From Paractinoplanes ferrugineus (lineage in GTDB: Bacteria > Actinomycetota > Actinomycetes > Mycobacteriales > Micromonosporaceae), in NCBI RefSeq assembly GCF_016862195.1, contig NZ_BOMM01000012.1:248001-312000 (forward strand): a DNA stretch of 64,000 nucleotides, given 5' to 3'. The position numbers and the translations under genes were made by a program. The notes beneath the pieces are model-generated. The model saw only the letters and a list, made by a program, of their open reading frames with translations. It was not told the DNA's origin and did not search any database. Every line of letters begins with the position of its first letter. Positions within the stretch are counted from its first letter, which is position 1. This document shows positions 1-8,417 of the stretch, piece by piece.

Positions 1-26
1 ACCTTGGCCGGGAGTACCTTTCGGAC

Positions 27-512
27 ATGGCCAAGAAGCCCGCGGCCGGCACCCCGGCGACCGCCGTGCTCGCCGAGCAGAAGGTCGAGCACACGCTGCA
101 TCCCTATGACGTCTCCCCGGACGCCCCCAACTACGGGGCGGTGGTGGCGCAGGCGCTGGGGATCGAGGCCGCGCGCGTCTTCAAGACCCTGGTCGCCGAG
201 GTCGACGGCAGGCTGGTGGTGGCGGTCGTCCCGGTCACCGGTGAGCTCGACCTCAAGGCTCTGGCCACCGCGGTCGGCGGCAAGCGAGCGGCCCTGGCCG
301 ACCGGGCCGCGGCCGAGCGGAGCAGCGGTTACGTTCGCGGCGGAATAAGTCCGCTCGGACAACGAAAGCGGCTGCCCACGGTGGTGGACTCGGCGGCGCT
401 CGATCTTGATCGAATGTTCATCTCGGCCGGTCGGCGTGGACTCCAGATGGCCCTCGCTCCGGCCGATCTGATCCGGTTGACCGACGCGGTTACCGCCAGC
501 ATTCGGACATAA
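27..512 (+). CDS. ybaK: YbaK/EbsC-family Cys-tRNA(Pro) deacylase
   Basis: A 161-residue, single-domain trans-editing protein. The family hydrolyses cysteine mischarged on tRNA(Pro) and so protects proline codons. The whole length matches the YbaK fold. Two hallmarks are visible: the VFKTLV segment with the conserved lysine (K53) and a GGISPLGQRKR segment around residue 106, where the family has its GGxSPxG loop. The ATG start lies about 12 bases after a GGAG. The gene is monocistronic here and is followed by a long non-coding stretch. Specificity (Cys-tRNA against other YbaK-like substrates) cannot be decided from sequence alone. Confidence 0.93.
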   Translation: MAKKPAAGTPATAVLAEQKVEHTLHPYDVSPDAPNYGAVVAQALGIEAARVFKTLVAEVDGRLVVAVVPVTGELDLKALATAVGGKRAALADRAAAERSSGYVRGGISPLGQRKRLPTVVDSAALDLDRMFISAGRRGLQMALAPADLIRLTDAVTASIRT

Positions 513-885
513 AGCCCGATATTTCCGACCACCCCTCGGCCGTTACGACAACGTTACGCGTCGAGAGGATCTTTCTCCCTAGAACGGTAGAGATCGGGCA
601 ACCAAGTGACTTAGCGTCACGATGTGATCTGTCTGCGTTACCGGCACGGGCTGACCCCCGGTCGGCGGAAGGGCCGAAATCCCTGTATCACCGCCGTGTT
701 GCCGGATTGTTATGCCGGGTTACAGATCACCGAGCCGGAACCGCTTGTGTTCCAGGCCGTAACGGGAATACGTTGCCGGGCACAACAAACTAGCTCCTGA
801 TCAATCGGCGTCTCGCGGAGCGACACTCCCGCAGCGCACACCATCGATCTTTCGAAGGCCCGTTTTACCCGAAAGGACACAAGGA
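513..885. promoter_or_regulatory. Non-coding region upstream of the sugar ABC importer operon
   Basis: This 373-base gap precedes the sugar-binding lipoprotein and should hold its promoter and operators. I see a nonamer GTGATCTGT at 624-632 whose inverse, ACAGATCAC, stands at 722-730. There is also a short palindrome GTGAC-N5-GTCAC at 606-620. These are candidate regulator sites, perhaps for the ROK protein encoded at the end of the operon, but that link is inference. No convincing -35/-10 pair was found. The leader ends with GAAAGGAC 9 to 16 bases before the ATG. Confidence 0.45.
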
Positions 886-1986
886 ATGCGTAAGGGACTG
901 TTCGCCCTTGCTGCGGTTGGCCTCCTGGCCACCAGCAGTGTGGCTGCCTGCGGCGACGACAAGAGCGACTCCGGCAGCGGCAGCAAGGCCTCGTCCACCG
1001 GCAAGGTGGGAGTGATCCTCCCCGACACCAAGAGCTCCGCTCGGTGGGCCACGGCCGACGTCAAGTACCTCACGGCGGCGTTCAACGCGGCCGGCGTCCA
1101 GGCCGACATCCAGAACGCGCAGGGTGACAAGACCCAGTTCCAGACCATCGCCGACGGCATGATCTCGAGCGGCGTCAAGGTCCTCGTGATCGTCAACCTG
1201 GACTCCGGCACCGGCAAGGCCGTGCTCGACAAGGCCCGCGCCGCCGGTATCGCGACGATCGACTACGACCGCCTCACCCTCAACGGTGGCGCTGACTACT
1301 ACGTGTCGTTCGACAACGTCAAGGTCGGCGAGCTGCAGGGTCAGGGCCTGGTCGACTGCCTGACCGCCAAGAAGTACACCAAGCCGATCGTCGCCGAGCT
1401 CAACGGCTCCCCGACGGACAACAACGCCACCCTGTTCGCCCAGGGCTACAACTCGGTTCTCGACCCGAAGTACGCCGACGGCACCTTCCAGAAGGGCCCG
1501 AACCAGGACGTGCCGGACTGGGACAACACCCAGGCGGGCACCATCTTCGAGCAGATGCTGACCTCCAACAAGGAGATCAAGGGCGTCCTCGCGGCGAACG
1601 ACGGCCTCGGCAACGCGGCCATCACGATCCTGAAGAAGAACAAGCTCAACGGCCAGGTCCCGGTCACCGGCCAGGACGCGACCGTTCAGGGTCTGCAGAA
1701 CATCCTCGCCGGCGACCAGTGCATGACGGTCTACAAGGCGATCAAGAAGGAAGCGGACGCCGCCTCGGAGCTGGCCATCGCCATCGCCAAGGGCCAGAAG
1801 CCGACCTCGGCCACCGGCAAGGTCACCGACCCGGAGTCGAAGAAGGACGTCGCCTCGGTGCTGCTGACCCCGCAGGCCATCACCAAGGACAACGTCAAGG
1901 ACGTCGTCACCGACGGCTTCGTCACCAAGGACGAGCTGTGCACCGCCCAGTTCGCCACGGCTTGCACCAGCGCAGGCATCAGCTGA
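886..1986 (+). CDS. Sugar ABC transporter substrate-binding lipoprotein (xylose/ribose type)
   Basis: 366 residues. A lipoprotein signal peptide ends at SVAAC with the lipidated cysteine at position 22, followed by a Ser/Gly-rich linker. The rest is a type I periplasmic binding fold of the CUT2 family (VGVILPDTKSSARWATAD near the start, GVLAANDGLGNAAI in the second lobe), closest in style to XylF. It would bind a monosaccharide outside the membrane and deliver it to the permease encoded at 2956-4212. The gene is first in an operon with the ATPase and permease genes. A strong hairpin follows its stop codon, which fits the usual excess of binding protein over membrane components. The sugar is not determinable; xylose is a guess from family resemblance. 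Confidence 0.9.
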   Translation: MRKGLFALAAVGLLATSSVAACGDDKSDSGSGSKASSTGKVGVILPDTKSSARWATADVKYLTAAFNAAGVQADIQNAQGDKTQFQTIADGMISSGVKVLVIVNLDSGTGKAVLDKARAAGIATIDYDRLTLNGGADYYVSFDNVKVGELQGQGLVDCLTAKKYTKPIVAELNGSPTDNNATLFAQGYNSVLDPKYADGTFQKGPNQDVPDWDNTQAGTIFEQMLTSNKEIKGVLAANDGLGNAAITILKKNKLNGQVPVTGQDATVQGLQNILAGDQCMTVYKAIKKEADAASELAIAIAKGQKPTSATGKVTDPESKKDVASVLLTPQAITKDNVKDVVTDGFVTKDELCTAQFATACTSAGIS

Positions 1987-2024
1987 TCACCGCTGATGAC
2001 GGGCTAGTCCCGAACGGCTGACTT

Positions 2025-2062
2025 CGGCGCCGCTCACTCCCGGTCGGGTGTGGGCGGCGCCG
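2025..2062 (+). other. Intercistronic hairpin after the binding-protein gene
   Basis: Two 13-base arms (2025-2037 and 2050-2062) pair at 12 of 13 positions around a 12-base loop. The stem core is GGCGCCGC/GCGGCGCC. No U-tract follows, so it is more likely an mRNA-stabilising or partly attenuating structure than a full terminator. It sits 39 bases after the binding-protein stop and 81 bases before the ATPase start. Confidence 0.7.
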
Positions 2063-2143
2063 GAGTTGGGTCACCCCCCTCACGATCGCCTGTGGCGGAG
2101 CCACGACGAACGAACCCCGGTCACCAAGCGAAGGAGAACCACC

Positions 2144-2959
2144 GTGGCCGCGACACCCCTCCTTGAACTCAGCGGGATCGACAAAAGCTTCGGTCCCGTC
2201 CAGGTTCTGCACGACGTCGGGCTGAGCGTCTATCCCGGCGAGGTCACCGCCCTCGTCGGCGACAACGGCGCCGGTAAGTCGACGCTTGTCAAGTGCGTCA
2301 GCGGCATCTACACCATCGACTCCGGAACGGTTACGTTCGATGGCAACCCGGTGGCGGTCCACAGCCCCCGTGACGCGTCCGCGCTGGGCATCGAGGTCGT
2401 TTATCAGGACCTCGCCCTCTGCGACAACCTGGACATCGTCCAGAACATGTTCCTCGGCCGGGAGAAGAAGCGCGGCATCGTGCTTGACGAACCCACCATG
2501 GAGCAGATGGCCGGCGACACCCTCGCCAGCCTGTCGGTACGCACCGTCAAGTCGCTCCGTCAGCTCGTGGCCAGCCTCTCCGGTGGTCAGCGGCAGACGG
2601 TGGCGATCGCCAAGGCCGTGCTGTGGAACTCGCGGGTCGTGATCCTCGACGAGCCGACCGCCGCCCTCGGTGTCGCGCAGACCGCCCAGGTCCTGGAGCT
2701 GGTGCGCCGCCTCGCGGACAACGGCCTCGGGGTCGTCCTGATCTCGCACAACATGAACGACGTGTTCGCGGTGTCGGACCGGATCGCCGCGCTCTACCTG
2801 GGCCGGATGGCGGCCCAGGTCAAGACCACCGATGTGACCCACTCCCAGGTGGTCGAGCTGATCACCGCCGGTCGCAGCGGCAACATCGGACTGCCCCCGG
2901 AGAAACCCTCCGACTTCGGCGGGGAGATCGTCGACATCACGCCGGGAGGCGAGCAGTGA
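2144..2959 (+). CDS. Sugar ABC transporter ATP-binding protein (single-domain CUT2 ATPase)
   Basis: 271 residues, a single nucleotide-binding domain rather than the duplicated RbsA/XylG form. Walker A is GDNGAGKST at residues 39-47, the signature is SLSGGQRQT, Walker B is VVILDEPTAALG and the switch histidine lies in LISHNM. The D-loop aspartate is a glycine (AALG), as seen in some single-domain CUT2 ATPases. The GTG start at 2144 is preferred over an upstream in-frame ATG because AAGGAGAACC lies directly before it and the ABC homology begins at once. The stop overlaps the permease GTG (GTGA), so translation is coupled. It energises sugar import at the inner face of the membrane. Confidence 0.92.
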   Translation: MAATPLLELSGIDKSFGPVQVLHDVGLSVYPGEVTALVGDNGAGKSTLVKCVSGIYTIDSGTVTFDGNPVAVHSPRDASALGIEVVYQDLALCDNLDIVQNMFLGREKKRGIVLDEPTMEQMAGDTLASLSVRTVKSLRQLVASLSGGQRQTVAIAKAVLWNSRVVILDEPTAALGVAQTAQVLELVRRLADNGLGVVLISHNMNDVFAVSDRIAALYLGRMAAQVKTTDVTHSQVVELITAGRSGNIGLPPEKPSDFGGEIVDITPGGEQ

Positions 2960-4212
2960 CCACCACTACGACCACCACGGCCGGCGGCGTCAAGGTCGTC
3001 AAGCCGACCGTCGGCAGCCACCTCAACGACTACTGGGGCCGGGTTCGCGGTGGTGACCTCGGCACCCTGCCCGCCGTACTCGGCCTGGTCGTCCTGGCCC
3101 TGATCTTCGGCATCGCCCGGGATACGTTCTTCAGCTCGCTGAACTTCGCGAACCTGTTCTCGCAGGGCGCGCAGTACATCTTCATCGCGATGGGCCTGGT
3201 CTTCGTCCTGCTGCTGGGCGAGATCGACCTGTCCGCGGGCTTCGCCTCCGGCGTGTGTGGCGCCATCATGGCGATCCTGCTGACCAACCACGGCTGGGAC
3301 TGGTACACCGCCATCCCCGCCGCCATGGCCACCGGCATCGTGATCGGCTTCGTGCTCGGATTCCTGGTCGCGAAGTTCGGCATCCCGTCGTTCGTCGTGA
3401 CGCTTGCCGCGTTCCTCGCGTTCCAGGGCATCCTGCTCAAGCTGCTCAGCGGTGGCAAGAACATCTCGATCACCGACTCGTTCACCCTGAAGCTCGCCAA
3501 CAGCAACCTGTCGGTGTCGCTGAGCTGGATCTTCGCGATCGCCGCCGTGGTCATCTACGCCGGGGTGCAGCTCAACCGGGTCCGCACCCGGCTGGCCCGG
3601 GGCCTGGTCACCGACCCGATCGGCATCGTGGCGATGCGCATCGGCGTCCTCGCGCTCATCGTGCTGGTGACGACCGCGCTGCTGACCCAGGAGCGCAGCA
3701 TCAACCCGGTGCTCAACTCGGTCAAGGGCGTGCCCATCGTCGCCCCGATCATCGTGGTCTTCCTGGTGATCTGGACCTTCGTCCTGGGCAGCACCACCTA
3801 CGGCCGGCACGTCTACGCGGTCGGCGGCAACACCGAGGCGGCCCGCCGGGCCGGTATCCCGGTCGACCGCATCCGCATCTCGGTGTTCGTGATCGGCTCG
3901 TTCATGGCCTCGATCGGCGGCATCCTCGCCGTCAGCCGGGCCAACTCGGTCGACCCGAACACCGGCGGCAGCAACATCCTGCTGTACTCGGTCGGCGCGG
4001 CCGTCATCGGCGGCACCAGCCTCTTCGGCGGCAAGGGCAAGGCGATCAACGCCGTCATCGGTGGTGCCGTGATCACGGTCATCGACAACGGCATGGGCCT
4101 GATGGGCTACACGGCCGGCACGAAGTACATCGTCACCGGTCTGATCCTGCTGGTCGCCGCGAGCGTCGACGCACTGGCCCGGCGCAGAGCCGCCTCAACC
4201 GGAAACCGATGA
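2956..4212 (+). CDS. Sugar ABC transporter permease (XylH/RbsC type)
   Basis: 418 residues. A threonine-rich start and about 45 cytoplasmic residues are followed by many hydrophobic segments. The CUT2 permease hallmark GEIDLSAGF lies near residue 95 and AVGGNTEAARRAGIPV near 290, the cytoplasmic loop that meets the ATPase. The length matches XylH rather than the shorter RbsC. The GTG start overlaps the ATPase stop by four bases. With the lipoprotein and ATPase it forms a complete importer, probably acting as a homodimer in the membrane. Confidence 0.92.
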   Translation: MTTTTTTTAGGVKVVKPTVGSHLNDYWGRVRGGDLGTLPAVLGLVVLALIFGIARDTFFSSLNFANLFSQGAQYIFIAMGLVFVLLLGEIDLSAGFASGVCGAIMAILLTNHGWDWYTAIPAAMATGIVIGFVLGFLVAKFGIPSFVVTLAAFLAFQGILLKLLSGGKNISITDSFTLKLANSNLSVSLSWIFAIAAVVIYAGVQLNRVRTRLARGLVTDPIGIVAMRIGVLALIVLVTTALLTQERSINPVLNSVKGVPIVAPIIVVFLVIWTFVLGSTTYGRHVYAVGGNTEAARRAGIPVDRIRISVFVIGSFMASIGGILAVSRANSVDPNTGGSNILLYSVGAAVIGGTSLFGGKGKAINAVIGGAVITVIDNGMGLMGYTAGTKYIVTGLILLVAASVDALARRRAASTGNR

Positions 4213-4243
4213 ACAAGACCCTGGGAACGGGGGCGGCACGCTG

Positions 4244-5422
4244 ATGCGGGCCGGCCCCAGCCAGGAAGACATTCGCCGGCACAACCTAGGGACCCTGCTG
4301 CGGTACGTGCACGTGCACGGGGCCACCTCCCGGGCGGAACTCACGAACCGGCTCGGCCTCAACCGGAGCACCATTGGGGCCCTCACCGCCGAGCTGACCA
4401 CCGCAGGGCTGGTCAGCGAGGCGGCACCGCGTGAGACAGGCCGGGCCGGACGACCTTCGCTGGTTGTCCGGCCCGAGTCGTCAACGGTCTACGCGTACGC
4501 GCTGAGCATCGAGGTGGACCGGATCCGCGCGGCCCGGGTCGGCCTCGGCGGGCGCATCCTCGACCGGCGCGAGACCGACCGGCCGCGCGGCATGCAGGTT
4601 CTCGACGCGGTCGAGCCGCTCGTCGAGTTCGTCCGCGAGCTGCGCCGAGAGGTACCCGAGGACGCCCGCTACGTCGGCACCGGCGTCGCGGTGGCCGGCA
4701 TGGTGCGCCGCGCCGACGGCATGGTGCGGCTCGCCCCCACGATCGGCTGGACCGAGGAACCGGTCGGCGCGGCGTTGCGCGACGAACTGGGCGACGGCCT
4801 GCTGACGGTCGGCAACCACGCCGACGTCTCCGCCCTGGTCGAGCACGCGCGGGGGGCCGCCGTCGGCAGCGACAACGTCATCTACCTCTACGGCGACGTC
4901 GGGGTCGGGGCCGGCATCATCGCCGACGGCCGGCGGGTCTCCGGCCACGGCGGGTACGGCGGGGAGGTCGGCCACATGGTCGTCAACCCGTACGGCCGGG
5001 AGTGCAGCTGCGGCTCCCGTGGCTGCTGGGAGACCGAGATCGGCGAGTACGCGCTGCTCAAGCACGCCGGCCGGGTCGACGAAACAGGTCGCGAGGCGGT
5101 GCTCGGCGTGGTCGACGCGGCCATGCGCGGCGACAGTCAGGCCCAGTTCGCGGTGCGCCAGGTCGGCGAGTGGATCGGCTTCGGCGTCGGCAACCTGGTG
5201 AACATCTTCAACCCCGAGGCCGTCATCTTCGGCGGCACCCTACGCGACGTCTATCTGGTCGCGGCCGCGCAGATCCGCAGCCGCCTGAACGCGATCGCCC
5301 TCCCGGCCTGCCGCGAGCACATCCGCCTGCGCACCCCGGAGCTCGGCTACGACGCGGCCCTGATCGGCGCCGCCGAACTCGCCTTCGAACACCTCCTCGA
5401 AGACCCGCTGCTGCTCAGCTGA
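4244..5422 (+). CDS. ROK-family transcriptional regulator
   Basis: 392 residues. An N-terminal winged helix-turn-helix (about residues 14-60, with TSRAELTNRLGLNRSTIG) is followed by a ROK sugar-kinase-like domain. The ROK zinc motif is intact (H244 in GHMV, then C254, C256 and C261 in CSCGSRGC). Where active ROK kinases have an N-D pair, this protein reads GNHAD (N191-H192), so the catalytic aspartate seems displaced and a purely regulatory role is likely. It starts 31 bases after the permease gene, so it probably senses the transported sugar and represses this operon. Its last eight bases overlap the convergent HEAT-repeat gene. Confidence 0.9.
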   Translation: MRAGPSQEDIRRHNLGTLLRYVHVHGATSRAELTNRLGLNRSTIGALTAELTTAGLVSEAAPRETGRAGRPSLVVRPESSTVYAYALSIEVDRIRAARVGLGGRILDRRETDRPRGMQVLDAVEPLVEFVRELRREVPEDARYVGTGVAVAGMVRRADGMVRLAPTIGWTEEPVGAALRDELGDGLLTVGNHADVSALVEHARGAAVGSDNVIYLYGDVGVGAGIIADGRRVSGHGGYGGEVGHMVVNPYGRECSCGSRGCWETEIGEYALLKHAGRVDETGREAVLGVVDAAMRGDSQAQFAVRQVGEWIGFGVGNLVNIFNPEAVIFGGTLRDVYLVAAAQIRSRLNAIALPACREHIRLRTPELGYDAALIGAAELAFEHLLEDPLLLS

Positions 5423-6089
5423 GCAGCTTGGCCAGGCGCACCTTGCGAGTGTTCTCCCGGACGATCCACCGCACGTCGGCATCGGCCGACCCGGTAAGCG
5501 CGCGGAACCGAGGCAGGCCCGCCCCCGGATCGGCGGCCACCGCCACGCTCCAGCAATAGCCGAGCGCCTGTCGCAGCTCCCGCCCCCGCACCCGAGCCGT
5601 CGCGGCGGTGCAGGCGTCGACCGCGGCGGCGGCCATCTCCGGCCTCTTCAACAGTCGCGGCTCGCAGATCCCGGCGACGGCGGCCCGCACCACCAGCGGG
5701 TCGTCGTCCCGGACCCACTCGGCGACCAGGGCGCGCAACCGGGCCGGATCGGCGTCACCGAGCCGCTGCAGCGCCATCGCCACCGCCTCGCGAACCCGCC
5801 AACGCTCGTCGGCCGCATGCGCGCGCAGCCGCTCGGCAAGCCGCGCCGCGCCCTCGTCTTCTTCCGCCAGCAGTCGGCCCAGGCCGAGCACGCCGCAGAA
5901 GACGAGGTATTCGTCGCCGGTGGCGATCAACCGGTCGAACCCGAGCCGGTCGCCGGCGTCGGCGACCGCCTGGGCCAACTCGATGTTGCCGCGCGGGCCG
6001 GGCAACCCGGAACGCTCGGTCAGATAGTCCGGCCAACGGGCCGCGTCGAGCGCGGCCAACTCGTTCCGATATTCCGCACGTCGCCCCAT
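5415..6089 (-). CDS. HEAT-repeat-like protein of unknown function
   Basis: 224 residues made largely of helical repeats rich in Ala, Arg and Leu. Segments such as DERWRVREAVAMALQRL, DDPLVVRAAVAGICEP and SADADVRWIVRENTRKV have the spacing of HEAT/PBS-lyase-like repeats, usually a protein-binding scaffold. There is no signal peptide or membrane segment, so it is probably cytoplasmic. It lies just downstream of the Nudix gene (9-base gap) and may be co-transcribed with it and the ABC pair. Its 3' end overlaps the convergent ROK gene by eight bases. I cannot name a specific function. Confidence 0.7.
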   Translation of the reverse strand: MGRRAEYRNELAALDAARWPDYLTERSGLPGPRGNIELAQAVADAGDRLGFDRLIATGDEYLVFCGVLGLGRLLAEEDEGAARLAERLRAHAADERWRVREAVAMALQRLGDADPARLRALVAEWVRDDDPLVVRAAVAGICEPRLLKRPEMAAAAVDACTAATARVRGRELRQALGYCWSVAVAADPGAGLPRFRALTGSADADVRWIVRENTRKVRLAKLLS

Positions 6090-6098
6090 GTCCGAAGG

Positions 6099-6644
6099 CT
6101 ATGCGCTGGTCAGAGCGACGGACAGGACCAACTGGGCCGACGGGGCGCAGCCGATGGTCCCGTCCAGCGCGGCCGCCACCGCCCGGGACAGCGGAACCGC
6201 GAACGCGACCAGGTCGGCCTCGGACTCGTCCAACTCGGTCTCGTCCCCGACCCGCAGATCACCGGCGACGAACAGGTGGGTGCGGGACGCGGTGAGGCCC
6301 GGCATCGGCCACACCGAGCCGACCAGCTTCAGCGTCCCGGTGGCACCGACCTCCTCGTGAAGCTCACGGGCCGCCGCGGCCTCCGGTGTCTCACCGTCGC
6401 CGACGCCCCCGCCGGGCAGCTGCCACATGCCGGGGCGGTCGGGCAGATAGTGGTGCTGGCGCACCACGTAGATCTCGCCGGCGGCGGTCCGGGCGGCGAC
6501 CCGGACCAGGTCGGGTGCCTCCACCCACGAATAGTCGCTCTCGGCACCCCCGGGCGTGGTCACCCGGTCGGAGCGCACCTGGAAGAACGGACCCCGCCAG
6601 ACCTCCTCGGTGGCGTACCGCATCCACGGCCCTCGCTGCTCCAT
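6099..6644 (-). CDS. Nudix hydrolase (ADP-ribose pyrophosphatase-like)
   Basis: 181 residues. A perfect Nudix box GX5EX7REUXEEXGU is visible as GGVGDGE followed by TPEAAAARELHEEVGA, the metal-binding catalytic helix for pyrophosphohydrolysis of nucleoside-diphosphate compounds. Upstream, VRQHHYLPDRPGMWQLPGG resembles the NUDT5/ADP-ribose pyrophosphatase group. The gene lies nine bases downstream of the first ABC half-transporter gene and nine bases upstream of the HEAT gene, suggesting one transcript. The substrate is not predictable with certainty. Confidence 0.88.
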   Translation of the reverse strand: MEQRGPWMRYATEEVWRGPFFQVRSDRVTTPGGAESDYSWVEAPDLVRVAARTAAGEIYVVRQHHYLPDRPGMWQLPGGGVGDGETPEAAAARELHEEVGATGTLKLVGSVWPMPGLTASRTHLFVAGDLRVGDETELDESEADLVAFAVPLSRAVAAALDGTIGCAPSAQLVLSVALTSA

Positions 6645-6653
6645 GGCCGCACA

Positions 6654-8417
6654 TTACCGCTGGATGATCTGCTCGGTGGCGCGCTCGCCGTGCCACGAGC
6701 GCCACAGCGCCGCGTACGGACCGTTCGCCGCCACCAGCTCGTCGTGCGACCCCAGCTCGGTGATGCGGCCGTCCTCCACCACCGCGACCCGGTCGGCGTC
6801 GTGGGCCGAGAACAACCGGTGCGCGATCGCCACCACCGTACGACCGTGCAGCACCGCCGCGAGCGAACGCTCCAGATCGCGGGCCGCCCGCGGATCCAGC
6901 AGCGACGTCGCCTCGTCGAGAACCAGCGTGTGCGGGTCGGCAAGCACCAGCCGGGCCAGCGCGATCTGCTGCGCCTGGGCCGCCGACAGCGGGTGGCCAC
7001 CCACGCCGACCTCGGTGGCCAGGCCGTCGGGCAGGGCGAGCGCCCAGTCGAGGGCGTGCACCGCGGCGAGCGCGGCGTGCACCTGCGGCTCGGCCGCCCC
7101 GGGCCGCACCATCGCCACGTTGTCCCGGACCGAACCGATGAACACGTGATGCTCCTGGCTGACCAGCGCCACCTCGGTGCGCAACCGGTCGAGCGGCAGG
7201 TCGCCCAGCGACACCCCGCCGACCGTGATCGTGCCGCCGGTCGGCGGGTGCACCCCGGCCAGCAACCGGCCGAGCGTCGACTTGCCGGCGCCGGACGGCC
7301 CGACCACGGCGAGCCGCTCCCCCGGGGTCAGCGTCAGGTCGATGCCGTGCAGCACCTCCCGACCCGGGACGTACTCGAAGCGCACCCCGCGCACCTCGAT
7401 CCCGGTGCCGGCCGGTGTCTTCGCGGTGGACCGCTCCGGCTCGCTCTCCGCCACTCCCAGCAGGCGGGCCAGCGAGGCCGCGCCGACCTGCAGCTCGTCG
7501 AGCCAGCTCAGCAGCCGATCGACCGGGTCGATCAGCATCTGCGCGTAGACCACCGCGGCGGTGAGCTGGCCCAGCGTGACCGTCCCGCGCAGGAGCAGCA
7601 GCCCACCGACGAGCATCGTCGCCACCACCGGCAGGACGTAGCCGACCTCGACGATCGGGAACCACACCGTCCGCAGGAACAGCGTGTATTTCTCGGCCAG
7701 GAACGTGCGGCGCAGGTCGGCGTCGGTGCGGGCGAGGCGCTGCCTCTGCCGGCGGAGCGCGTCGACCGTACGGGCGCCCTCGACCGTCTCGGCAAGACCG
7801 TCGGTGACCGTCGAATAGGTCGCGTTCTGTTTCAGGTAGGCCGCGGGGGCTCGCCGTAGGTACCACCTCGTGCCGGCCACCAGGATCGGCACCGCCACCA
7901 GCAGCGGCAGGGCCAGCACCGGGGAGACCGCGACCATCGCGGCCACCACCAGAGTGCCGAGGACCACCGCGATCAACGTCTCCGGCACCGCCAGCCGCAC
8001 GCACCGGGAGAGCGCGTCGACATCTCGCGTCGTCCGCGTCAGCAGGTCACCGCTTCCCGCCCGCTCCACCGTGGACAACGGCAGGGCCAGCACCCGCTCG
8101 ACGAACTCCTCGCGCAGCTCGGCCAGCACCCGCTCGCCGAGCCGAGCCGACGCGAGGAACGCGAAGCGCGTCAATATGGCCTGGAGCAGCACGAACCCGG
8201 CGATCCACGCGGCCAGCCGGTCGATCGTGCCGGCGCGGGCACCGTGCTGGATGGACTCGACAAGCTCGCCGAGCAGCCGCGGCCCGACCAGCCCGGCGAC
8301 GGCCGCCAGCGCGTGCAACCCGATCACGACGGCGAGCGCACGCGGATTGCGCCGGAACAGCCCACCGGCATATCTGCGCACCTGGGTGGTGTCGGCAACC
8401 GGCAGCAGCGTGGTCAT
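6654..8417 (-). CDS. ABC exporter half-transporter, canonical Walker motifs, degenerate signature
   Basis: 587 residues, membrane domain (about 25-310) then nucleotide-binding domain. Walker A GPSGAGKST is at 373-381, the Q-loop in VSQEHHVF, Walker B in TLVLDEAT (D501, E502) and the switch histidine is H533. The signature is degenerate: LSAAQ at 477-481 instead of LSGGQ. The partner gene at 8414-10093 has the opposite defects, so together they would form one consensus and one degenerate ATP site, as in heterodimeric type IV exporters. The start ATG overlaps the partner's stop (ATGA). Substrate unknown; lipid or drug export is typical of the family. Confidence 0.9.
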   Translation of the reverse strand: MTTLLPVADTTQVRRYAGGLFRRNPRALAVVIGLHALAAVAGLVGPRLLGELVESIQHGARAGTIDRLAAWIAGFVLLQAILTRFAFLASARLGERVLAELREEFVERVLALPLSTVERAGSGDLLTRTTRDVDALSRCVRLAVPETLIAVVLGTLVVAAMVAVSPVLALPLLVAVPILVAGTRWYLRRAPAAYLKQNATYSTVTDGLAETVEGARTVDALRRQRQRLARTDADLRRTFLAEKYTLFLRTVWFPIVEVGYVLPVVATMLVGGLLLLRGTVTLGQLTAAVVYAQMLIDPVDRLLSWLDELQVGAASLARLLGVAESEPERSTAKTPAGTGIEVRGVRFEYVPGREVLHGIDLTLTPGERLAVVGPSGAGKSTLGRLLAGVHPPTGGTITVGGVSLGDLPLDRLRTEVALVSQEHHVFIGSVRDNVAMVRPGAAEPQVHAALAAVHALDWALALPDGLATEVGVGGHPLSAAQAQQIALARLVLADPHTLVLDEATSLLDPRAARDLERSLAAVLHGRTVVAIAHRLFSAHDADRVAVVEDGRITELGSHDELVAANGPYAALWRSWHGERATEQIIQR

